From NCBI GenBank assembly GCA_041599115.1, contig JBFHXF010000108.1, forward strand, positions 1 through 6,246: DNA of 6,246 nucleotides, given 5' to 3'. Numbering within the stretch: the first letter of the stretch is position 1; each line of letters opens with the position of its first letter. Origin of the DNA: JACZUI01 sp041599115. GTDB lineage: Bacteria; Actinomycetota; Acidimicrobiia; Spongiisociales; ZC4RG35. This document shows, in pieces, positions 1 through 5,131 of the stretch. The translations under genes were made by a program, and so were the position numbers. The notes beneath the pieces are model-generated. The model searched no databases. It was not told the DNA's origin and saw only the letters and a program-made list of their open reading frames with translations.

Positions 1-1
1 T

Positions 2-1180
2 CCGACGCCCTACGGGTTTGTGGGAGCGTGGCTCGCCCTGTCGATCTTCCTCGCACCAATGGCGCATCTCATCATCACTCCGGCCCTGCGCCTGATCGAC
101 CCGGCAACCGAAGAGGCCGCCACCGGTCTGGGGGCATCACGTAGCCGGGTCTTTTTCACAGTCACTCTCCCCCAGATCCGTCCGGCGCTCGTCTCGGCCG
201 GCCTGATGGTTGGCCTGTACACCGTCTCCGACTTCGGTGCGGTCTCGCTCCTCCGCTATGACACCTTCACCCGCGCCATATACACCTTGTACGTAGGTCA
301 GATCGACCGCCGCCCGGCAGTGGCGCTGTCACTGGTTCTCGTGGTCGTCGCCCTCAGCATTCTCTTCTTGGAACGTCGAACCAGGACCAGGGCCAGCTAT
401 TACCAAAACCGGCCACGGAGGGTCCGATCACAAGTCGAGCTACGCGGCTGGCAGCGAAATCTTTCCGTCCTTTTCGTAGCGGGTAACGCCGCTGTGTCGC
501 TGGTCCTACCGGTTGCAGTCCTGTTGTTCTGGCTATTTCGCGGTCTCGGAGTGGGACGCGACATGGGCCAGGTCTGGGCCGAAGCAGGCCGCTCGGTCAG
601 CATTTCAGTCGTCGCAGCGGTTGTCGCTGCCCTCGCCGCCCTGCCTATCGCCATGGTGACCACCCGACGGAGAAACCGGCTCTCCGATCTGACAGAATCC
701 ACCGTCTGGGCGACCTACGCCTTGCCACACATTGCTGTCGGAGTGGCCGTCGTAGCGTTCGCCCTGACCGTCGCCAGACCCCTCTATCAGACTCTCCCCC
801 TGCTGGTCATCACCTACGTGGTTATCTTCCTCGCCCAGGCGATGGGCCCGGCACAGGACGCCCTGCGCAGAGCCAGCCCGGACCTCGAAGATGCGTCGAG
901 AGGGCTCGGAAAGGGGCCGATCGCCACCCTCCGCAAGATAACCCTGCCTCTCGCCGCCCCGGGTCTCCTAGCGGGCGGCGCCCTGGTGTTCCTATCGGTG
1001 ATGAAGGAGCTGCCGGCGACCCTGCTGCTCCGCCCAAATGGTTTCGAAACCCTCGCCATAAGAATCTGGAGCACCACCGGCGAGGGGTTCTACACCCAGG
1101 CAGCCGTCGCCGGGCTCACTCTGCTTGCAGTTTCGATTGTCCCGCTGTTGGCTATGACCAGACGTGACCTCAGCAACTGA
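2..1180 (+). CDS. fbpB: Fe(III)-type ABC transporter permease, fused two-domain (FbpB-like), 5' end cut by window
   Basis: Inner-membrane permease of a binding-protein-dependent ABC importer, probably for ferric iron. The frame is open to the left edge (it begins P-T-P-Y-G-F before the GTG at 20), so the true start lies outside; 392 residues are visible, and FbpB/ThiP-type fused permeases usually exceed 500. Two EAA cytoplasmic loops, which dock on the ATPase, are visible: E-E-A-A-T-G-L-G from about 110 and E-D-A-S-R-G-L-G from about 887, each followed by a T-L-P segment. Two loops in one chain mean two fused permease halves. About eight hydrophobic segments surround them, e.g. near 188-252, 317-370, 460-537, 595-657, 700-775, 792-848, 964-1030 and 1100-1156. 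The segment S-D-F-G-A-V-S-L-L-R-Y-D-T-F-T-R (from about 227) is what I recall as typical of the FbpB subgroup. The stop overlaps the ATPase start, implying translational coupling. The iron substrate is inferred; thiamine or another solute is possible. Confidence 0.9.
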   Translation, partial: PTPYGFVGAWLALSIFLAPMAHLIITPALRLIDPATEEAATGLGASRSRVFFTVTLPQIRPALVSAGLMVGLYTVSDFGAVSLLRYDTFTRAIYTLYVGQIDRRPAVALSLVLVVVALSILFLERRTRTRASYYQNRPRRVRSQVELRGWQRNLSVLFVAGNAAVSLVLPVAVLLFWLFRGLGVGRDMGQVWAEAGRSVSISVVAAVVAALAALPIAMVTTRRRNRLSDLTESTVWATYALPHIAVGVAVVAFALTVARPLYQTLPLLVITYVVIFLAQAMGPAQDALRRASPDLEDASRGLGKGPIATLRKITLPLAAPGLLAGGALVFLSVMKELPATLLLRPNGFETLAIRIWSTTGEGFYTQAAVAGLTLLAVSIVPLLAMTRRDLSN

Positions 1181-2189
1181 CCGGCTGGCGATACGGGCCA
1201 GAGGCCTGACCAAGACCTACGGACAAGTGGTGGCGCTCGACCACTTCTCCATCGACGTATGGGAGGGCAGTCTGGTCACCCTGCTCGGGCCCTCCGGATG
1301 CGGCAAGACCACTGCGCTGAGGGTCATTGCCGGGTTCGAATCGGCGACCGGCTCGGTCGAGATCCGGGGTCGGAAGGTGCTCGACACGGGCATATTCATC
1401 CAGCCCGAAAAGAGGCGGGTGGGGATGGTATTCCAGGACTACGCGCTGTTTCCCCATCTGAGCGTCATCGCCAACATCGGGTACGGCCTCGGGAAAGGAG
1501 AGCACAAGAGACGGTTGGGTCAAGTGATCGAACTGGTGGGACTCAACGGGCTGGAGGGTCGCATGCCAGACGAGTTGTCGGGGGGCCAGCAGCAACGTGT
1601 GGCCCTGGCGAGAGCCCTGGCGCCGAAGCCTGACGTCATTCTCCTCGACGAGCCCTTCTCCAATCTCGATGCGGGCCTGCGAGATCGGGTGCGACGTGAG
1701 CTCAGGTCGATTCTCGCCGAAGCGAGGATCACCGCCGTGCTGGTCACCCATGATCAGGAGGAGGCTCTCGCCACCTCAGATATCGTCGCGGTGATGCGGG
1801 ACGGCCGTGTTCTCCAGGCCGACACACCTGCCGAGCTCTATTCCCAACCGACAGACCCTTGGGTTGCCGAGTTTCTCGGTGATGCCGACCTCATCCCAGC
1901 CACCGCCCATCGCGGTTATGCCGACACCCCTCTCGGCCGATTCAAGACCGACTCGAAGGGCCCGGTCACCGTGGTCATGCGTCCCGAGAACATCCAGATC
2001 TCCTTGGGCGAAGCGCCCAATGCGGTGATAGCCCAGATCGAGTTCTTCGGGCACGATCAGCTGGTGACCCTGGCGATTGGCGGTGGAATCAGGGTGCGGG
2101 CCCGGCTCGGCCCCAAGCCGCACTTTCAAATCGGTCAGAACGTGCGGGCCCGGGCCATCGACGCGCGGGTCTACCGCCGAGTGTCCTAG
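1164..2189 (+). CDS. fbpC: ABC transporter ATP-binding protein (FbpC/PotA-like, with TOBE-like C-terminus)
   Basis: Cytoplasmic ATPase that powers the importer whose permease lies directly upstream. All nucleotide-binding elements are present in 341 residues: Walker A GPSGCGKT (42-49), Q-loop Q91 in V-F-Q-D-Y-A-L-F-P-H, signature LSGGQ (138-142), Walker B VILLDEP (158-164) with catalytic E163, D-loop L168-D169 and switch H196 in T-H-D-Q-E-E-A. The part after about residue 240, including V-M-R-P-E-N-I (271-277), fits the TOBE-like regulatory region of the FbpC/PotA/MalK group, and the length is normal for it. The GTG at 1164 is chosen because an in-frame TGA sits at 1155-1157 and no other ATG/GTG/TTG occurs before the conserved region. 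No strong Shine-Dalgarno is seen, so translation probably depends on coupling to the permease, whose last 17 bases it overlaps. The ATPase call is secure; the iron substrate is inferred from the permease. Confidence 0.95.
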   Translation: MTSATDRLAIRARGLTKTYGQVVALDHFSIDVWEGSLVTLLGPSGCGKTTALRVIAGFESATGSVEIRGRKVLDTGIFIQPEKRRVGMVFQDYALFPHLSVIANIGYGLGKGEHKRRLGQVIELVGLNGLEGRMPDELSGGQQQRVALARALAPKPDVILLDEPFSNLDAGLRDRVRRELRSILAEARITAVLVTHDQEEALATSDIVAVMRDGRVLQADTPAELYSQPTDPWVAEFLGDADLIPATAHRGYADTPLGRFKTDSKGPVTVVMRPENIQISLGEAPNAVIAQIEFFGHDQLVTLAIGGGIRVRARLGPKPHFQIGQNVRARAIDARVYRRVS

Positions 2190-2200
2190 CCTCACGCCCG

Positions 2201-2914
2201 ATGGACACAGCACTCGCTCTGTTGGCTGCCCTCGCCGCCACCGTCTTCTCGGCTGATCTCTGGATCGACTACCGCCGTCGGCCCCGGCCCCACATCGTCG
2301 CCTACGGGATCGGGATCACCATGTTCGCATTGGCTACCTGGGCGCTGGTGATCGGGCTCACGGCTGGATGGACCGGACCCGTGTACCGGGTCTTCTTTCT
2401 GTTCGGGGCCGTCCTCAACATCTCGTTTCTCGCCCTGGGGTCGATGTTTCTCGTCGTTGGCAAGCGATCCGGCCATGTGATGACGATCTTCCTAGGGGCC
2501 CTCGCCGCCATTTCGACGACCCTCACGGCCACGGTTCCCCTGTCACGCGATCTGCCCGACTCAGGGATTCCCCACGACGTGTTCGCCACCGGGTTCGGAC
2601 CGCGTCTCTTTGCGGCGATCGGCGGAGGTTCGGGAGCCCTCATCCTCATCATCCTGTCCGTGGTGAGCGTGGTCCGGTTTTGGCGTCGGAATCGCAATCT
2701 GGTCTGGGGGAACCTCCTCATCCTGGGAGGGACCCTGGCCGCTTCGACCGGCGGAACCGGTCTGGCACTCGGCGAGGCGAGCGCTTTTGCCGTCTCGCTA
2801 CTGGCCGCGGTGACCTTGATCTGGGCGGGCTACCGGGTCGCTTCGGGCGGTCGCAAGAGCACGCCAGGCCAGATAGAAGAAGCCGGCGGCCAGGAGCGTG
2901 TGCACCGCCCGTAG
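2201..2914 (+). CDS. Conserved seven-helix membrane protein of unknown function
   Basis: Integral membrane protein of 237 residues; function unknown. Hydrophobic segments lie at about residues 4-22, 32-54, 61-86, 92-111, 136-158, 168-190 and 194-211, giving seven likely helices, followed by a polar tail of about 25 residues. The pattern W-T-G-P-V-Y-R-V-F-F-L-F-G-A-V-L-N (57-73) with A-L-G-S-M-F-L after it, and a late N-L-L-I-L-G-G-T-L-A-A-S-T-G-G segment (171-185), resemble a membrane protein I recall as widespread in Actinobacteria but uncharacterised; this is memory, not a search. The ATG at 2201 lies 11 bases after the ATPase stop. There is no Shine-Dalgarno; a TAGCCT at 2187-2192 could be a -10 for a near-leaderless message, but read-through from the ABC operon is equally possible. 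A role in iron import should not be assumed from position alone. Its last 117 bases overlap an oppositely directed gene. Confidence 0.8.
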   Translation: MDTALALLAALAATVFSADLWIDYRRRPRPHIVAYGIGITMFALATWALVIGLTAGWTGPVYRVFFLFGAVLNISFLALGSMFLVVGKRSGHVMTIFLGALAAISTTLTATVPLSRDLPDSGIPHDVFATGFGPRLFAAIGGGSGALILIILSVVSVVRFWRRNRNLVWGNLLILGGTLAASTGGTGLALGEASAFAVSLLAAVTLIWAGYRVASGGRKSTPGQIEEAGGQERVHRP

Positions 2915-3199
2915 CCCCAGCGGGTTTTCCAGAGTCCAGTTATTCCAGAGTGACCTCGTCCAGACCACAAGGGTCCACATTGCGAACCCGTAGAGCAGTG
3001 GCGCGGTCAGCGGCGCCGGCTTGATCAGAGCGACCGCGACCACCAGCCCGAAGAGAATCGAGACGGAAATCCTCACCAGATCCCAGCCACCAACCACCGG
3101 GAGGATGCCGATCCTCGGGAGCCAAGCAATGAGAGTCCAGCCGGCCACGGCTAGCGCGAGCCACGCGGGGCGATCGAGCTTGGGCCGGGTATCACCCAC
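2798..3199 (-). CDS. Small four-helix membrane protein, hypothetical
   Basis: Protein of 133 residues that I do not recognise as a named family. Four hydrophobic segments lie at about residues 12-29, 41-59, 66-85 and 96-116, with Arg/Lys near the ends and W-rich helix borders (W75, W80, W85, W88), followed by a polar tail of about 17 residues. The ordered helix pattern and the break between helices and charged loops make it look like a true gene rather than an antisense shadow. The GTG at 3199 is the first possible start: an in-frame stop lies ten bases upstream (3209-3211). Only a weak GAG-type Shine-Dalgarno eight bases away precedes it. It converges with the seven-helix protein gene and overlaps it by 117 bases; its fourth helix is encoded opposite the polar tail of that protein. 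Transcription may come from a promoter in the 3200-3427 gap or by read-through from abiEii. Confidence 0.65.
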   Translation of the reverse strand: MGDTRPKLDRPAWLALAVAGWTLIAWLPRIGILPVVGGWDLVRISVSILFGLVVAVALIKPAPLTAPLLYGFAMWTLVVWTRSLWNNWTLENPLGLRAVHTLLAAGFFYLAWRALATARSDPVARPDQGHRGQ

Positions 3200-3427
3200 C
3201 GATGTAGCTCATCTCACCGGGTGGCTGGCGTCGTCTTGCGTTGCCGCTGGAAACATGCTCTGACCTGGGCAAACGCGGGTTGCACGTTTGTCATCATCAC
3301 TGGTTCTCTGGCGCGCTTTTCCATCCTCCCGCGGAATATCCGCGGAACGCGGATGTCTCTACACGTCCCCCGGCGGCCCACACCGGCTGTGGCTGTAGTC
3401 CTGGCTCACCGATGGCTCGCGTGTCGA
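3200..3427. other. Intergenic region between abiEii and the four-helix membrane gene
   Basis: These 228 bases hold no convincing gene. Short open frames cross it on both strands, but they run on into abiEii in other frames and have no recognisable content. It contains a perfect inverted repeat at 3329-3345 and a weaker one at 3378-3392 (CCACA-N5-TGTGG), neither followed by a T-run on either strand, so neither is a standard intrinsic terminator. It must hold the 3' end of the abiE message and possibly the promoter of the four-helix gene; no clear -35/-10 pair was found. Confidence 0.5.
3329..3345. repeat. Perfect inverted repeat CCGCGGA-ATA-TCCGCGG
   Basis: Seven-base arms with a three-base spacer, readable directly in the sequence. 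The hexamer CGCGGA occurs three times close together (3330-3335, 3341-3346, 3348-3353). It lies about 80 bases beyond the abiEii stop. As RNA it would form a tight GC-rich hairpin, perhaps protecting the 3' end or pausing polymerase; as DNA it could be a dimer binding site. There is no U-tract in the abiE direction. Function is unassigned. Confidence 0.5.
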
Positions 3428-4207
3428 CTACTTGATCAAAGCGAGGATGTCGGCCACGACGAGCTCCGCCGCGGCGTCGATGTCGTAGCCCTCCGGCCAA
3501 ACCGCCACGAGCGGGCGAATGTCATCGCGGAATGCCGGTCGATTCACCTTCTCGCGCAGGTTCAGCTCGGCACGACGTCTGGTGTACCCATCGGGCCGGT
3601 AGGGACCGAAGGCCTCCACGATGGACGACGCCGGGACTCCAAGCCGGGTAAGGGCCAGCCAGAGATCGAAGAGGTCGCGCCCTTTCGATCGCTGGAACAG
3701 GGCTCGAATCTTGGTGGCAACAAGCTCATCGAGGGTGAAGGTGAGCACCTCGGCGCTGCCGGTGAACCAGGAGGAGTCGACGCGGAACGGGCTCCTGATG
3801 GGCGGGTGCGCCGGGGAGCGCTCGAAGGTGTTGACCTCGATCTTGATCCTCATCGGACCGCTCCCGGTCTCATAGGACGCGCGCAGGAACATCTTGGGAT
3901 GCTCGGTGAGCCTCGTCCGCACCTCCATGCCGAGTCGGTTCCCGATCCTGGTGACCGCCTGGGTGAGATCTCGGATCCCGCCGCTCGTGCTGCGGACATA
4001 GTCGAGGTCCTCGCTGTAGCGCAACGGCTCGGGGGAATGGAGCTTGTGCATGCAGGTACCGCCACGGAACACCAGCTCGTTGCCGAGGTAGCGGTCGTTG
4101 GCTATCTCAACGATGAGCCGAGAGAGCAACAGGTCCTGCTCGATCTGCTCAAGCGTTGGCCACGGCACCGTACGGCCCCATGCGGTGATGGCCGCTCGAG
4201 GAATCAC
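3428..4207 (-). CDS. abiEii: AbiEii/AbiGii-family nucleotidyltransferase toxin (type IV toxin-antitoxin)
   Basis: Toxin of an AbiE system, a DUF1814-type nucleotidyltransferase of 259 residues. Family knowledge: AbiE toxins are bacteriostatic and can abort phage infection; the related mycobacterial MenT enzymes block tRNA by adding nucleotides to its 3' end, so tRNA is a plausible but unproven target. Visible motifs in order: F-R-G-G-T-C-M-H-K-L (47-56, nucleotide-binding loop), S-E-D-L-D-Y (65-70, metal-binding Asp pair), I-K-I-E-V-N (121-126, third acidic residue), and K-I-R-A-L-F-Q-R-S-K-G-R-D-L-F-D-L-W (166-183, the conserved K...R-D-x-x-D motif). All expected catalytic positions look intact. 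The GTG at 4207 is chosen over the longer open frame to 4384 because it overlaps the abiEi stop as GTGA, has GAGGAG five bases upstream, and family similarity starts only after it; the longer frame reads through abiEi as low-complexity Arg/Gly/Pro sequence. Confidence 0.92.
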   Translation of the reverse strand: MIPRAAITAWGRTVPWPTLEQIEQDLLLSRLIVEIANDRYLGNELVFRGGTCMHKLHSPEPLRYSEDLDYVRSTSGGIRDLTQAVTRIGNRLGMEVRTRLTEHPKMFLRASYETGSGPMRIKIEVNTFERSPAHPPIRSPFRVDSSWFTGSAEVLTFTLDELVATKIRALFQRSKGRDLFDLWLALTRLGVPASSIVEAFGPYRPDGYTRRRAELNLREKVNRPAFRDDIRPLVAVWPEGYDIDAAAELVVADILALIK

Positions 4208-5019
4208 GACGACTCCTCGTCCGGGTATTCGGCAACGATCACGTTCCAACGCCGATCGAGCGTCCCGGACCGTCCATGACCCGGATCGAGGGGCGTGGGT
4301 GTCGTTCGCGGGGAAGCCAGGGGCAACAGCGGCTCCGTGTCCACGGCCACGTCGTTTTGCGCGGCCAGGTGGTCGAGGAGCCACCCCACTCGCTGAACGA
4401 CCGAAGCCGGGTAACCGGCGGCCACCTCAGCCAGCCGACCGACATCAACGGCATCTTCGGTCAGCATCTCTCCGATGATGGTGGCAACGTTGAACAATGC
4501 GCCGCTGGCCCGGGGGAACGACACGAGATCGAGCACAGTCGCTTCCCGAGTGGAGACTCGCATCGTGCCGGTCGGAGTATTGACCAGATCTGCGGGACGA
4601 TCCGATGTATGCACCGAGGTGATGAACTCGATGCGGACCCGCCCGAACGCCCGATCGCGCAGCCGCGCCGGCGTCATCACCTGAAACACTTGAGGACGCT
4701 GATGGGCGAACCCATGGACCTCGGCTGCCGACAGCAGACAGACGTAGTAGTCGTGGCCGACATGGCGCATCATCGGATCCACGAAGTGAGCGGCCGGCAC
4801 CGCGCCCCAGGAACGGAACTCGGGCGGAATGGCAACATAGAGACCCTTCGTCGGACTGAACAGGAGCCCCCGTCGGCGCGACTGAGCCAGTGACGGCGCC
4901 ACATGATGAGTCGGGATACCGAGTAGCTCAGCGGCCTCAATCGTCGTCACCCAGTGCCGGCCACGAGCGAGCAGCCAGTCAGCCAGGTCACGAGGTTCAA
5001 CCGAACTCGCGTCAGTCAT
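4204..5019 (-). CDS. abiEi: AbiEi-family antitoxin and transcriptional autorepressor (type IV toxin-antitoxin)
   Basis: Antitoxin partner of the downstream nucleotidyltransferase, 271 residues. Known AbiEi proteins counter the toxin without forming a stable complex with it and repress their own promoter through an N-terminal winged helix. Residues about 11-63 fit that DNA-binding domain (helical W-V-T-T-I-E-A-A-E-L-L-G, then the wing ending G-L-Y-V-A-I-P). The middle has the family hallmark Y-Y-V-C-L-L-S-A-A-E-V-H-G (91-103) followed by H-Q-R-P-Q-V-F-Q-V (106-114). The C-terminal part has T-R-E-A-T-V-L-D-L-V (157-166), then N-V-A-T-I-I-G-E-M (177-185), V-Q-R-V-G-W-L-L-D (208-216) and a terminal R-R-W-N-V-I-V (257-263 approximately), all typical of the group. 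The ATG at 5019 lies six bases after a -10 hexamer, so the message is probably leaderless; no Shine-Dalgarno is present. Its stop overlaps abiEii by four bases. Confidence 0.92.
   Translation of the reverse strand: MTDASSVEPRDLADWLLARGRHWVTTIEAAELLGIPTHHVAPSLAQSRRRGLLFSPTKGLYVAIPPEFRSWGAVPAAHFVDPMMRHVGHDYYVCLLSAAEVHGFAHQRPQVFQVMTPARLRDRAFGRVRIEFITSVHTSDRPADLVNTPTGTMRVSTREATVLDLVSFPRASGALFNVATIIGEMLTEDAVDVGRLAEVAAGYPASVVQRVGWLLDHLAAQNDVAVDTEPLLPLASPRTTPTPLDPGHGRSGTLDRRWNVIVAEYPDEESS
4213..4218 (-). promoter_or_regulatory. Ribosome binding site of abiEii (GAGGAG)
   Basis: GAGGAG on the - strand, five bases before the GTG at 4207 and inside the last Glu-Glu codons of abiEi. It is the best Shine-Dalgarno seen in the window and decides the toxin start. 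Placing the site within the antitoxin reading frame couples toxin synthesis to antitoxin translation. Confidence 0.75.
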
Positions 5020-5055
5020 GTACCAATACTAACCGTAACCTTTAGCTTCGGTACA
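5019..5055. repeat. Inverted repeat TGTACC-N25-GGTACA at the abiEi promoter (candidate operator)
   Basis: Arms at 5019-5024 and 5050-5055 are perfect complements and bracket the predicted -10. Their centres are 31 bases apart, about three turns of the helix, so both face the same side of DNA. The - strand between them also has a tandem GGTTAC-GGTTAG. Studied AbiEi repressors bind inverted repeats at their own promoters, so this is a reasonable operator candidate, but six-base arms are short and binding is inferred. Confidence 0.45.
5026..5031 (-). promoter_or_regulatory. -10 element (TAGTAT) of the abiE operon, leaderless start predicted
   Basis: TAGTAT on the - strand fits the actinobacterial TAnnnT -10 consensus. 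Six bases separate it from the A of the abiEi ATG at 5019, so transcription would begin on the start codon itself. No good -35 lies at 16-19 bases; TTGTGT is present but 21 bases away. The missing Shine-Dalgarno of abiEi agrees with a leaderless message. Confidence 0.5.
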
Positions 5056-5131
5056 CAACCGGTTCAGTCGGCGTCATCGCCTCCCGACCAGGATCGAAAC
5101 TTCGACACCGCTACGAGGTGGGCTGCAAGCG
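5056..5131. other. Gap between abiE promoter and the next gene's stop codon
   Basis: Non-coding stretch upstream of abiEi and downstream of the secreted-protein gene. It holds an 8-base palindrome AACCGGTT (5057-5064) and a possible hairpin at 5067-5088 (stem GGCG-TCAT-CGCC or the outer GTCGG/CCGAC), 44 bases past the stop at 5132. No T-run follows on the - strand, so termination there would not be a classical intrinsic one. No gene is seen. Confidence 0.4.

Noticed and set aside
1170..1751. A 193-codon open frame on the - strand within the ATPase gene.
   Set aside because: It is opposite a complete set of ABC ATPase motifs and has no domain pattern of its own.
2368..3024. A 218-codon open frame on the + strand overlapping the seven-helix gene.
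   Set aside because: Its translation is Arg/Pro/Ser/Gly-rich and without membrane or domain pattern; the frame at 2201-2914 gives seven ordered helices.
3378..3392. CCACA-N5-TGTGG as a terminator of the abiE operon.
   Set aside because: The stem is only five bases and no T-run follows in the direction of transcription.
3221..4279. A 352-codon open frame on the + strand.
   Set aside because: It is antisense to abiEii, whose motifs are unmistakable; its own translation has no recognisable domain and is rich in Arg, Gly and Glu as expected for a shadow frame in GC-rich DNA.
4208..4384. Extension of abiEii to an upstream ATG at 4384.
   Set aside because: The extra 59 residues run through the end of abiEi in another frame as Arg/Gly/Pro-rich sequence; the GTG at 4207 has a GAGGAG site and the coupled overlap.
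3421..5108. GTGTCGA at 3421-3427 and its complement TCGACAC at 5102-5108, flanking the abiE module like insertion ends.
   Set aside because: Seven bases are too short to be meaningful over this distance in GC-rich DNA, and no recombinase is present.
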